Origin: Paenibacillus sp. UNC451MF
Lineage (GTDB): Bacteria > Bacillota > Bacilli > Paenibacillales > NBRC-103111
Assembly (NCBI RefSeq): GCF_000686845.1
Contig: NZ_JMLS01000002.1
Location: forward strand, 495,829 to 559,828
Length of the DNA stretch: 64,000 bases
Direction: 5' to 3'
The notes below the pieces were generated by a model, which saw only the letters and a list, made by a program, of their open reading frames with translations, did not search any database and was not told the DNA's origin. This document shows positions 43,989 through 52,594 of the stretch, piece after piece. The position numbers and the translations under genes are program-made. Each line of letters starts with the position of its first letter. Position 1 is the stretch's first letter.

Positions 43989-44927
43989 ATGGTTTCCGAA
44001 TGGAACCGATTAAATATAGAGCTTCCCGGCTGGGTAGAAGAAAGCCGTAAGCAAGCGTCTCAAGGTAAAGTAGCAGATTACATCCCGGAGCTCGCTCATG
44101 CACCCTGGGATGCATTGGGGATTACCATCATGGATGGAGCATCCGGGATCGTCAAGGCTGGGGACCATGAACTGCCGTTTACACTGCAAAGTATCTCCAA
44201 AGTATTTACACTGCTGCTCGCTTTAATGGATAAGGGAGAACATGGCGTATTTGCCAAAGTGGGCATGGAACCAACCGGGGATAATTTCAATTCGATGCTG
44301 AAGCTGGAGCTCGTCGATCCGGGTATTCCCTTTAACCCGCTAATTAATGCCGGGGCGATAACGGTATCGTCCCTCATTGACGGAGACACGCCCGCTCAGA
44401 AAACCGAGCGCATATTGTCCTTCTTCCGTGAGCTGGCAGGGGACAACTCGCTTACTTACAATGATGCCGTTTTTCGTTCAGAAACGGCGACGGCGCATCG
44501 CAATCGGTCGTTAGCTTACTTTCTCAAGGCTAACGGAGTGCTGGATGCCGATGTCGAAGAGGTGCTCGAGGTATATTTCAAGCACTGTTCCGTCGAAGTG
44601 AACTGCTTGCACCTAGCCCGTATGGCGCTGGTGCTGGCTCATGACGGTACAGATCCGCAAACAGGCCGCCAGCTTGTACCTCGCCGCTATGTCCAGATTG
44701 CCAAATCGTTCATGCTAACCTGCGGCATGTACAACGAATCCGGTGCCTTCGCCATCCGTGTCGGGCTGCCAGCCAAGAGCGGCGTGGCCGGCGGTATTCT
44801 CGCTTTGGTCCCCGGACAATACGGCATCGGCGTTGTCGGTCCTGCGTTGAACTCCAAAGGAAATAGCACCGCAGGCGTTCACTTGCTTGAGACGCTTTCG
44901 ACGGCTTTTGACTGGAGCATTTTCTAA
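43989..44927 (+). CDS. glsA: Glutaminase
   Basis: A 312-residue serine-dependent beta-lactamase-like glutaminase that converts glutamine to glutamate and ammonia. The catalytic SxxK is Ser68-Lys71 in 'TLQSISKVFTL'. Other marks are 'GMEPTGDNFNSM', 'NPLINAGAI', 'CSVEVNCLHLARMALVLA', 'KSFMLTCGMYNESGAFA' and 'AKSGVAGGILALVPG'. The ATG at 43989 follows GGAGG. Monocistronic; B. subtilis has similar enzymes (glsA1, glsA2) under nitrogen or glutamine control. Confidence 0.97.
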   Translation: MVSEWNRLNIELPGWVEESRKQASQGKVADYIPELAHAPWDALGITIMDGASGIVKAGDHELPFTLQSISKVFTLLLALMDKGEHGVFAKVGMEPTGDNFNSMLKLELVDPGIPFNPLINAGAITVSSLIDGDTPAQKTERILSFFRELAGDNSLTYNDAVFRSETATAHRNRSLAYFLKANGVLDADVEEVLEVYFKHCSVEVNCLHLARMALVLAHDGTDPQTGRQLVPRRYVQIAKSFMLTCGMYNESGAFAIRVGLPAKSGVAGGILALVPGQYGIGVVGPALNSKGNSTAGVHLLETLSTAFDWSIF

Positions 44928-44950
44928 CAATTAGTGTATTTCTATGCACC

Positions 44951-44983
44951 AAGGGCTTATCCGTGAAGGATAAGCCCTTTTTA
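44951..44983 (+). terminator. glsA terminator
   Basis: AAGGGCTTATCC pairs perfectly with GGATAAGCCCTT around a 5-6 nt loop, followed by a T run. Confidence 0.9.
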
Positions 44984-45070
44984 TATATGGAGCTAGCTGC
45001 TAATTTTCATATATTCGTAAAATGGTTTTCAGCTAATCTTAAGTCTAAGGTAATAATAAATTCATATTAA

Positions 45071-45110
45071 CCTCCTATACTTGGTTCTTGTAAACAAGAT
45101 CAAGGAGGAG
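45071..45110 (+). promoter_or_regulatory. Hairpin that can hide the Shine-Dalgarno of the acyltransferase gene
   Basis: CTTGGTTCTTG pairs with CAAGATCAAG around TAAA, and just outside it CCTCC faces the GGAGG of the ribosome binding site (AAGGAGGAG). The fold would mask the site. Whether it regulates translation is inference. Confidence 0.4.
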
Positions 45111-46319
45111 ATCGTCCATGGGGTAGCGAAACCAGCAGTCGCTGGAAAGGAACAGTTGAATATTATCTATATCGTTCGGGCCTTAGCCATACTTGGCGTC
45201 ATCTTTGTTCATGTCACTTCAATTCCAATCGGTGAAATCGTCGATAAAAGCACACCGATGTTTTTCTACTTTAATTTTTTGAATGTGTTCAACAAATTCG
45301 GTACGCCTACCTTTATATTTCTTAGCGCACTTGTCCTGTTTTACAGTTATTTCGACCGTCCTTTGAACGGGAAATTAATCGCACGGTTTTATCAGCGGCG
45401 GTTCTTATATATTTTGACGCCTTACCTTATTTTCTCCGCTTTTTATTATGTCATACAAGTGTATTATTCGTTCGGAGAAACGTGGGAGCAATTTTTCCAG
45501 CATGCATCCTTCAGCGATTTTTTTATGATGGTTCTCTATGGCAAAACCTTTTATCATCTGTACTTTGTGTTCATCAGCACGCAGCTGTATATCTTGTTCC
45601 CAGTTCTGCTGTGGTTTCTGCAGCGTTATCAACGAGTTACCAAGCATTTGATCTGGATCGGCTTCGTTCTGCAATGGGTCTTCGTACTTTACAATCACTT
45701 CAGCCTGCACTATGCGGATAAAGGCCAGCTCGCCATCAGCTATATTTCATACTATTTGATGGGCGCCTTCTGCGGCATTTACTATCCGGTGTTTAAGGAT
45801 TGGATGCTTGTAACGTGGAGCAAACTATTCTCCGTGAAAGCTCTCCTCTGGATTCCGCTCTGGACCTTGTGGATTGCCTCCAGCTTCGGTGATGTCAACC
45901 TGTGGTACCAAACGCGTGTCAACGATTTCAGTGCCAATTCCTTGCTGTATGAATGTTACTGGTTTTTCCATACGTTCACATCACCGCTGATTTTGCTGCA
46001 GATCTCTTACTTTTTGTATCGCACTTTGAACACCAAAATCATCAATACGATTATTCATCTCGGTGTCACTTCTTTCGGAGTGTACATCATTCATGCGGCT
46101 GTGCTCTTCTATTATTTCCGACTTCCGGTCAGCTACACGCCAGCAACTTACTATTTGTACATTGCCTCGGGTTATGCCGTCACCCTACTCATCTCATGGG
46201 GAATAGTCGGTTTGGCGCAAAAATATGTTAAAAGCTCCTGGATGCTTTTCGGCTCCAAGCCTAAAGTGCTGCCTTACATCAAATCCCGCTCCGCGGCCCA
46301 TAGACAAACTGCGGCATGA
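45081..46319 (+). CDS. Acyltransferase 3 family membrane protein, start region doubtful
   Basis: About 400 residues with ten hydrophobic helices. The family start is 'QLNIIYIVRALAILGVIFVHVTSIP' (split across helix 1) with the catalytic His in 'FVHVTS'. Later helices include 'TPTFIFLSALVLFYSY', 'FYHLYFVFISTQLYILFPVL' and 'SFGVYIIHAAVLFYYF'. It probably O-acylates a surface polysaccharide, as OafA/IcaC-type proteins do. The in-frame TTG at 45081 has no ribosome binding site. The best site (AAGGAGG) serves the ATG at 45118, but that ATG is one base out of frame and meets TAG after one codon. A G run of five instead of four would join it to the protein. TTG at 45156 is another possible start. Confidence 0.8.
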   Translation: MVLVNKIKEEIVHGVAKPAVAGKEQLNIIYIVRALAILGVIFVHVTSIPIGEIVDKSTPMFFYFNFLNVFNKFGTPTFIFLSALVLFYSYFDRPLNGKLIARFYQRRFLYILTPYLIFSAFYYVIQVYYSFGETWEQFFQHASFSDFFMMVLYGKTFYHLYFVFISTQLYILFPVLLWFLQRYQRVTKHLIWIGFVLQWVFVLYNHFSLHYADKGQLAISYISYYLMGAFCGIYYPVFKDWMLVTWSKLFSVKALLWIPLWTLWIASSFGDVNLWYQTRVNDFSANSLLYECYWFFHTFTSPLILLQISYFLYRTLNTKIINTIIHLGVTSFGVYIIHAAVLFYYFRLPVSYTPATYYLYIASGYAVTLLISWGIVGLAQKYVKSSWMLFGSKPKVLPYIKSRSAAHRQTAA

Positions 46320-46341
46320 TGACTTGCTCGGATAAGAAATG

Positions 46342-46388
46342 AAAAAAGGACCCTCTCGCAACCCATTGGCGAGTTTAAGGGTCCTTTA
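46342..46388. terminator. Bidirectional rho-independent terminator
   Basis: AAAGGACCCT pairs with AGGGTCCTTT, with inner CTCGC/GCGAG. It serves the converging genes ending at 46319 and 46439. Confidence 0.85.
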
Positions 46389-46438
46389 ATGTATCTCACT
46401 TCGGAAATTAATTCCATCCGGCAACTGGGTGGTTGAGC

Positions 46439-47026
46439 TTAAGTCAATTCAACCCATTTCTTCCCCTGCTTCACGGGGACATAATGGATAAGCCGCTCCA
46501 CGAGGAGCTCAGGATCAGACTCGACAACAAGGAGCCCGAGATTCTCCTCACGCATAAAGCCTTCCCTAACCGTATGCTCCAGCATGGCGATGAGGGGATC
46601 ATAAAATCCTCTTACGTTGAGCAAGCCGATCGGCTTCTTATGAATTCCGATTTGTGACCAGCAAGCAGCTTCGAACAGCTCCTCATAGGTACCAAGACCG
46701 CCTGGCATACTGATGAACGCATCAGATAAGTCAGCCATCAGCTTCTTCCGCTCATGCATCGATCCTACTTCATGGAACTCAGATAACCCAGTGTGGGCTA
46801 TTTCACCGCGGAACAAACCACTTGGCATAACCCCTATCGCTTGTCTTCCCATGGAAAGAACTTTATCCGCAACGCGGCCCATCAAGCCAACGCTGGCTCC
46901 GCCATAGACCAAATCGATGCCTCGAGAAACAAGCGCCTCTCCCAGTCTGATAGCTGCATCCTCATAGTCGGAATGGTTCCCCGGATTGGAACCGGAAAAT
47001 ACGCAAATACGTTGAATATTGTTCAT
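46439..47026 (-). CDS. LOG family protein (nucleoside monophosphate phosphoribohydrolase)
   Basis: A 195-residue Rossmann-type protein ('ICVFSGSNPGNHSDY', 'LVYGGASVGLMGRVADKVL', 'MHERKKLMADLSDAFI') with the LOG signature 'MPGGLGTYEELFEAACWSQIG' (PGGxGTxxE). LOG enzymes cut the ribose-phosphate from nucleoside monophosphates, including cytokinin ribotides; the same fold was long misannotated as lysine decarboxylase. It is similar to B. subtilis YvdD. The ATG at 47026 is better spaced from AGGAGG than the adjacent ATG at 47029. Confidence 0.93.
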   Translation of the reverse strand: MNNIQRICVFSGSNPGNHSDYEDAAIRLGEALVSRGIDLVYGGASVGLMGRVADKVLSMGRQAIGVMPSGLFRGEIAHTGLSEFHEVGSMHERKKLMADLSDAFISMPGGLGTYEELFEAACWSQIGIHKKPIGLLNVRGFYDPLIAMLEHTVREGFMREENLGLLVVESDPELLVERLIHYVPVKQGKKWVELT

Positions 47027-47228
47027 CATGACCTCCTGCAAACCCATTTATAACCTAAAAAACGGTCAATTTTTAGATTATACCAAAAAAATGGCCTGCC
47101 GAGCATCCTACTATGTAGATATTTCATAACGCTGTAGAAATGGAATGATTGAATCAGAAAGCAATCCTTCAGTACAACGATGCATTGGGGGATGCTTCTT
47201 TTTTTGTAACCTTTTCAATGTACTGTAT

Positions 47229-48572
47229 TTATGGCGTAAGCTGCTTATAGATAGCACCGATACGATCAAGCTCTGCTTCTGCCTTGCCGAAAAAGCCCGC
47301 AATATACCAGCCGTCTTGGGCTTTGAAAGTGGTAATTGAAGTCGTCTTGGTTCCCCCTGAAAGGATATTGCCCTTGTTCGTCTTGATTTCCAAATAGAAG
47401 ATCCGGTCCTCGCCGTTTCGTTGTGCCTTGTGTGCAGTAACTTCCTTAATATACTCGTCGCTAGCAAGCTGCAAAGACTGATAACCGCTAGAGCTGGTGC
47501 CGCCTACAGATAAAGCCGTTCCATTCCCAAACGTTAATTTCAATCCATCAACACGGCTTCCTGAGCTTAACTCCACCTTAGTTATTTTCGATTGAGCAGG
47601 AAGGTGCTCCAACTGATTGAAAGCAATACCGCCTGATCCTCCGAACGGACTGCTTACAGATACATTAGAAGCTACAGTGTACTGAAACTTGGTGGAAACA
47701 GGATAATGGTCCGAAAGCTGGTTGCCGCTGCTGTCCGTAAATTTAGTGTCCTCCAGCTTATAGGAGGTTGCCTGCAATTGAACGATGCTGTTGCTGCGGT
47801 ACAATATTTTATCCACCACTTCATAGTTAGGTCCGTTAAGCTGACTCGCATCCATGAGAGCATCACCATCCGGTGGAATGCTGCCATTGCGCACCAGTTC
47901 GATCCAAGCGTCTTTCAAATTGTTCTCGGCCAGCAGCTCCTCCATCACATCACCGCTGCGAGTATACCGGCAGTTCGTATCGCCCATTACAATGACTGCA
48001 TTACCATCCGAGTAGGTTTTGATGTATTCTTTAAGCTGACGGATATTGTCACGACGAGCATCCATTGAACCGCTGTCCGTCCCCGCATCGGCATGCAATG
48101 TATACACATCCACATTCACACCAGGCTCAAGCTGATGTCTCGCCACATCAAAGCCTTTAGGCGTCAATTGATCGCTTCCGTTATCGAACAGACCGTAAGA
48201 TTTATTCCATTTGGTACGGATAAAATCGGTAAAAGGATATTTGGACATTCGGTTGAGCCCGCTCCCGATTCCGGCAAGTCCGCTTGTAGTGGAAAGATAC
48301 GGCAGTGTAACATATTTAATGAGGTCATTATGGTAATTGAAGTCTTCCTGTACTACGACGATATCGTAATCGTTGATTAACGGGCTGATTTTTTGGGTAT
48401 TGGCAGCCGGGCTTCCGCTGGAGACCAAATCAGGCAGCCCAGCTACATTTAAGGACAGCACCGAAAACGATTTGGGAGCAGTCTGCTCTGCAAAGGAAAC
48501 GCTTCCAAATAAAGATCCGATCGATAGCATAATGGCCAAAGAACAGCTTAACTTTTTAAACCTGTTCATCAT
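47229..48572 (-). CDS. Secreted endonuclease/exonuclease/phosphatase-fold protein with C-terminal jacalin-like lectin domain
   Basis: About 447 residues with a signal peptide ending near 'SVSFA'. Residues 35-300 have the DNase I/sphingomyelinase fold with all key motifs: 'SLNVAGLP', 'VVVQEDFNYH', 'YTLHADAG' with a nearby Arg pair, 'VIVMGDTNCRYT' and 'LSDHYPV'. Residues about 308-447 resemble a jacalin lectin ('SPFGGSGGIAFNQL', 'VDGLKLTFGNG', 'GWYIAGFFGKAEAELDRIGAIYKQL'). It is probably a secreted phosphodiesterase (nuclease or sphingomyelinase/phospholipase type) that docks on glycans. Several starts are close together (GTG, ATG, ATG); 48572 is best spaced from AAAGGAG. Monocistronic. Confidence 0.85.
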   Translation of the reverse strand: MMNRFKKLSCSLAIMLSIGSLFGSVSFAEQTAPKSFSVLSLNVAGLPDLVSSGSPAANTQKISPLINDYDIVVVQEDFNYHNDLIKYVTLPYLSTTSGLAGIGSGLNRMSKYPFTDFIRTKWNKSYGLFDNGSDQLTPKGFDVARHQLEPGVNVDVYTLHADAGTDSGSMDARRDNIRQLKEYIKTYSDGNAVIVMGDTNCRYTRSGDVMEELLAENNLKDAWIELVRNGSIPPDGDALMDASQLNGPNYEVVDKILYRSNSIVQLQATSYKLEDTKFTDSSGNQLSDHYPVSTKFQYTVASNVSVSSPFGGSGGIAFNQLEHLPAQSKITKVELSSGSRVDGLKLTFGNGTALSVGGTSSSGYQSLQLASDEYIKEVTAHKAQRNGEDRIFYLEIKTNKGNILSGGTKTTSITTFKAQDGWYIAGFFGKAEAELDRIGAIYKQLTP

Positions 48573-48807
48573 CACAACTCTCCTTTAGGGGAATGGTTGT
48601 ACTGCATGCTTTTTACTTTCTTCAGACAGCCATTGTAACTTGTCACGTTGACGACCTTACTGCACTGCGTACCTGTTTTTTGGGATAATCACCTCCTAAT
48701 CTGCTAAAGCTTTGGACTTCAGTGAGGTACCCCCTTCTGGACGCCAGCTCTCCGTGGATCCCCCATCTACTTTTTCTAAACTCCGTTTTGCTTGCAAAAA
48801 GTACATA

Positions 48808-48847
48808 CAAAAGAGAAGCCTATAACTTAAAGTAATAAGCTTCTCTT
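48808..48847 (-). terminator. Terminator of the transporter operon
   Basis: AGAGAAGC pairs with GCTTCTCT around an AT-rich loop, followed on the minus strand by TTTTG, 20 bp after the solute-binding protein stop at 48869. The rest of the spacer to 48572 shows nothing I can name. Confidence 0.65.
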
Positions 48848-48868
48848 GATGTATCCTAGCTATAGGTT

Positions 48869-50542
48869 TTACTTAAACTGCTCCTTCTGCTGCTTGACGA
48901 TATCCCATACGTCTTTAGCCAGGAACGCTTTGTCCTTGTTATCCGAATACCATTTGTTCATATAATCCTCAAGCTGCTTGCCGCCTGCTTTGTCCCAGGC
49001 CGCTTGAGCATCCTTAATAGCCTGCTCGGGCGAATACTTGCTTCCGCTGATGATCGCCTTCACATAAATATCGGTCATATCCTTCAACAGACTCGTATGA
49101 ATCACATTGAGATCATTAGGGAACGGAGGCATGTGCTCACCGACCGTAATCCCAGGATACTGGCGCGATGGGTCCAGATACGTTTTTTGAGCTTCCTTAT
49201 ACAGTTCAAGCCCCGCCTTCTGCTCAGACACATCGGGATTGAACTGGTTAACAACAAAGCTGCATTTGTCCGTCGCCCGGGTAAGGAAGATTTCATAGTC
49301 ACCGGCATAGCCGACTTCGTTTTTGGATTTGGCCGGGTCGATAATTTGCTGGCAACCGTTAGCCCCTTTTTTCCAATGGACATTCTCATCTCCAAATGTA
49401 ATCTTGATGCCGGTTTCCGGCTTCATCATGAAGTCGAGGTAGCGCATCACAGCTTCAGGGTCCTTGGCCTTGGCATTGACGACCGTCGTCATTTGAACCG
49501 GATTATCGATGGCTCCCGTAAATTGACCAAATTGCGACTTCGGATAGGCCAGTGGCGCAACTTCCGCTCCCGGGGCATTTTTCTTGAGTGTAGCCATATC
49601 ATTGATGGCAAAATCAAACCAGCTCACACTGGAGTTAATATAAATGCCAACCTTGCCATTCAAGAAATCCTGCTTTGCCTTCGCCCCGTCTTTATCATTA
49701 ATGTAGTCCTTATCGATAATGCCGTCATCGTACAGATGCTTTTTGAAGGTCAGCGAAGCCAGCTCGTTATCCCATAGACGGATTACCTTTCCATCCTTGA
49801 CTCCCCACGACATCTGACTCTTGGACATGGAATCGCCGAACATTTCGTTAAGCGCCGTTTCCGAGTATGTGCTGATATTCATACCGTAGGTATCTTTCTT
49901 GCCGTTGCCGTCCGGATCCTGATCGGCGAAAGCTTTAGCTACCGTCATCATTTCTTCAGCTGTCGTTGGCATTTGCAGGTTGAGCTTTTTCAACCAGTCC
50001 GTACGGATGAAGAACACATGCAGTGGAGAAGCTTCCTTCAGCTTACCGATTTCGTATAGCTTGCCGTCTGGCTTGGTGCCAGCTTTTTTCAACTGAGGGA
50101 ACTGGGTCAATAGCTTCTGATATTCCGGCATGAACTTTAAGTAATCGTCCAGTGCGAGAAGCTGTTTCTGCTCATATACCCCGTTGCGGAACGGAGTATT
50201 GTATTCGTTAATGATGTCCGGAGCCGAGCCGGAAGCGAACAGAACGTTCAGTTTCTTGGTCGATTCACTGCGAAGAACCGGTACGTATTTGACATTGACA
50301 GGCCCGTTCTGGTTAATCCATTTGGTCCAGCGGTTCTCCTCATAAGAGCCTTCCGATGCCGGAACGGCCCCCCGATCGTACATTGTAACGGTTATGTCGC
50401 CCCGTTTGGCTGGAGCTTTGTCATCTGTTTTGCCGGATGCTGCAGGCGTACTTTCTTTCTTGTCGGTACATCCGGTCAGAGTTGTTCCCATAGCCAATAC
50501 AGCCGCCAAGCCCATTCCCATCCATAGTTTCTTTTTGTTCAT
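48869..50542 (-). CDS. ABC transporter extracellular solute-binding lipoprotein (LplA-type)
   Basis: A 557-residue lipoprotein with the lipobox 'LTGC'. The mature part matches large oligosaccharide-binding proteins of the LplA group ('VLFASGSAPDIINEYNTPFRNGVYEQKQL' region near 105, 'FADQDPDGNGKKDTYGMN' near 215, a calcium-loop-like segment, and 'AVMRYLDFMMKPETG'). It is the last gene of a three-gene unit with the two permeases (80-bp gap) and delivers the oligosaccharide to them. The pectin-type neighbours suggest rhamnogalacturonan or oligogalacturonide fragments. The ATPase would be the shared MsmX-type protein encoded elsewhere. Confidence 0.95.
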   Translation of the reverse strand: MNKKKLWMGMGLAAVLAMGTTLTGCTDKKESTPAASGKTDDKAPAKRGDITVTMYDRGAVPASEGSYEENRWTKWINQNGPVNVKYVPVLRSESTKKLNVLFASGSAPDIINEYNTPFRNGVYEQKQLLALDDYLKFMPEYQKLLTQFPQLKKAGTKPDGKLYEIGKLKEASPLHVFFIRTDWLKKLNLQMPTTAEEMMTVAKAFADQDPDGNGKKDTYGMNISTYSETALNEMFGDSMSKSQMSWGVKDGKVIRLWDNELASLTFKKHLYDDGIIDKDYINDKDGAKAKQDFLNGKVGIYINSSVSWFDFAINDMATLKKNAPGAEVAPLAYPKSQFGQFTGAIDNPVQMTTVVNAKAKDPEAVMRYLDFMMKPETGIKITFGDENVHWKKGANGCQQIIDPAKSKNEVGYAGDYEIFLTRATDKCSFVVNQFNPDVSEQKAGLELYKEAQKTYLDPSRQYPGITVGEHMPPFPNDLNVIHTSLLKDMTDIYVKAIISGSKYSPEQAIKDAQAAWDKAGGKQLEDYMNKWYSDNKDKAFLAKDVWDIVKQQKEQFK

Positions 50543-50623
50543 AACCCTTTCTCCTCCTTGATTTTGTTAGAGAGCTTTGGTAAGAGCATGCGGAAACGGT
50601 TTCGGTACAGCTTTCTCTTGCAG

Positions 50624-51496
50624 TTAACCTTTGACTGACCCCAGCATTACGCCTTTAACAAAATATTTTTGCAGGAACGGATACACCATCAGCATGGGAA
50701 CGACCATAACGACGACCCCAACCGATTTGATCATTTCGTTCATCACCAGCTGCTGTTCGACGATATCCGTTGAAGCGGCCGCTAGGACATCGTTTTTTTG
50801 CAGCATGGCTTGGACAATGACCGTTAAATTTTGCATATCGCTTTTGTTGATGTACATTAGCACGTTCATGAACGCGTTCCAGTAGCCGACACCGTAAAAT
50901 AGCGCCAGCGTAGCCAGCATGGGGAGCGACAGAGGCAAAATGATGCGGATGAGAAGCGTTGTTTCATTGCAGCCATCCATTTGAGCGGCTTCCTCCACTT
51001 CGTGGGGAATGTTCTCAAAATAGCTCCGCATCAGCAGCATATTATAGGTACTTATCAGTCCGGTAAGCCAGATGGACCAATAAGAATCTATCAACGAAAG
51101 ACCCTTCACAACCAGATACGTGGGGATAATTCCCCCAGAGAACAGCATCGTGAACACCATCGCCAGGACCAAATATTTACGCCCGTACAAATAAGGACGA
51201 GATAACGGATAGGAGGCCAAAATGGTGCAAAGCATACTCAGCGCAACGCCGCCTAACGTAATCCATACGCTGTTGACAAAGGCTTTGAGGGCGGGCGTGG
51301 CGATGAAGAAAAACTTATATGCAGTGAGCTGAAAACCGACAGGCCAGAAGAAGACATGTCCTGATTCAACGGCTCCCCTTTCACTAAACGAGACCGCGAT
51401 AATATGGATGAATGGCAGGATGCAGGTTAACGCTATGACCGTTAGAACCAAATAATTGAGGGCATAGAAGCCTTTTTCACCTGTTGTCGCTTTCAT
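50624..51496 (-). CDS. ABC sugar transporter permease (LplC/YtcP-type)
   Basis: A 290-residue inner-membrane permease with six hydrophobic helices ('LNYLVLTVIALTCILPFIHI', 'FVNSVWITLGGVALSMLCTIL' and others). The EAA loop, which docks to the ATPase, is 'PHEVEEAAQMDGCNETTLLIRIILPLSLP' around residue 190. The protein ends in the LplC-type tail 'YFVKGVMLGSVKG'. It forms the channel with the permease encoded 23 bp upstream. Confidence 0.96.
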   Translation of the reverse strand: MKATTGEKGFYALNYLVLTVIALTCILPFIHIIAVSFSERGAVESGHVFFWPVGFQLTAYKFFFIATPALKAFVNSVWITLGGVALSMLCTILASYPLSRPYLYGRKYLVLAMVFTMLFSGGIIPTYLVVKGLSLIDSYWSIWLTGLISTYNMLLMRSYFENIPHEVEEAAQMDGCNETTLLIRIILPLSLPMLATLALFYGVGYWNAFMNVLMYINKSDMQNLTVIVQAMLQKNDVLAAASTDIVEQQLVMNEMIKSVGVVVMVVPMLMVYPFLQKYFVKGVMLGSVKG

Positions 51497-51519
51497 GCGA
51501 TCCCTCCTTCACATTGTTT

Positions 51520-52485
51520 TTAGAACAGCGCTTGATCGAATTTGCGAGCAATCCAGTTCGCCAAAAGCACCAGCGTGAAGCTGACGATCGATTCAAACAG
51601 CCCCATAGCGGTTGTCAGACTGAACTGGGCTTGCTGAAGCCCGATTTTGTAAATATAGGTGCTGATCACCTCGGATACTCCGGCAACAGCAGAGTTTTGC
51701 AGGTTATATACTTGATCGAAGCCGACCTCCATCACACGCCCCATCGCCAGAATGAGCAGCAGAACGATGGTGTGGCGGATGCCAGGCAGCGTAATATGCC
51801 AAATTTGTCTCCATTTATTAGCTCCATCGATGCAGGCTGATTCATACAGCGAGGGATCGATGGTTGTAAGCGCCGCCAAGTAAATAATAGTGCTGAAGCC
51901 CATCTCCTTCCAAACACCCGACCCGACAAAGATAGAGATCCAGGAGAAGGAATCATAAAGGAATGTCTTTGGTTCAACGTCAAACAGCTTAAGCACTTTA
52001 TTGACCGAGCCGTAATCGGTAGCAAACAAAGTCAGCACTATGCCTGAGACGATAACCCAGGAGAAGAAGTGGGGCAGATAGACGATCGTTTGGACCCATT
52101 TCTTAAACCACATTTTTCTTACTTCATTCAGAAGGATCGCCAGAGCAATCGGTACCGGGAAGCCAACCGCCAGATTCAAAAAGCTCAGCCAGAACGTATT
52201 CCATATAATTTGAACCGTATTAGCGGAGGAAAACAGCAGCTTGAAATGCTTTAACCCAACCCAAGGGCTGTGCAGAATACCATCGGCAAAATTATAGCTT
52301 TTGAAGGCAATGATGAGACCGCCCATCGGAATGTATTTAAATAGGATATAAAACGCAAAAACCGGAATCAGCATGATAAAAAGCGGGATATTCTGTTTCA
52401 GTTTTCTTCTTCGCTGCAGGAGGGGAGATCTGCGCGCTTCGTTTGTCGCGACGGAGCCGGGAGCTTCTCCAGTACTTGCTCTCAT
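51520..52485 (-). CDS. ABC sugar transporter permease (LplB/YteP-type)
   Basis: A 321-residue permease. A basic N-terminal tail is followed by six helices ('IPLFIMLIPVFAFYILFKYIPM', 'FWLSFLNLAVGFPVPIALAILL' and others). The EAA loop is 'DPSLYESACIDGANKWRQIWHITLPGI' near residue 215. GAGGAG precedes the ATG at 52485. It is the first gene of the transporter unit. Its own promoter and the 40-bp shared element lie just upstream, overlapping the end of the GH105 gene. Confidence 0.96.
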   Translation of the reverse strand: MRASTGEAPGSVATNEARRSPLLQRRRKLKQNIPLFIMLIPVFAFYILFKYIPMGGLIIAFKSYNFADGILHSPWVGLKHFKLLFSSANTVQIIWNTFWLSFLNLAVGFPVPIALAILLNEVRKMWFKKWVQTIVYLPHFFSWVIVSGIVLTLFATDYGSVNKVLKLFDVEPKTFLYDSFSWISIFVGSGVWKEMGFSTIIYLAALTTIDPSLYESACIDGANKWRQIWHITLPGIRHTIVLLLILAMGRVMEVGFDQVYNLQNSAVAGVSEVISTYIYKIGLQQAQFSLTTAMGLFESIVSFTLVLLANWIARKFDQALF

Positions 52486-52531
52486 GACCGCTTCACTCCT
52501 CGTTTCTTGTTATAGTTCATTCTGTAATTTC

Positions 52532-52594
52532 ATTATAAAAGGCTTTCGGCCAACAACCCTTAAAAAATGTTAGAGGAATCTATAATTTCATTGG
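52532..52594 (-). promoter_or_regulatory. Transporter promoter with copy B of a 40-bp shared element
   Basis: Minus-strand TATAAT (52532-52537) lies 46 bp before the permease start. A 40-bp element (52555-52594) ends 17 bp upstream of that box; it is 35/40 identical without gaps to copy A at 58992-59031. The -35 position holds AAGGGTT rather than TTGACA, as expected for an activator-dependent promoter. The element includes the last codons of the GH105 gene. Confidence 0.7.

Noticed and set aside
47140..47210. Imperfect hairpin with a plus-strand T7 run between the LOG gene and the phosphodiesterase gene
   Set aside because: The stem needs two bulges and no plus-strand gene ends there; both flanking genes are on the minus strand.
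47111..47467. Minus-strand open frame of 118 residues overlapping the end of the phosphodiesterase gene
   Set aside because: It lies in another frame of a well-supported gene and its protein is basic and low in pattern, typical of a shadow frame.
48680..48710. Strong AGGAGGTG-like site on the minus strand upstream of the phosphodiesterase stop-to-start spacer, suggesting a small gene
   Set aside because: The only frame behind it is about 11 codons from a GTG with no spacing; too weak to call a leader peptide.
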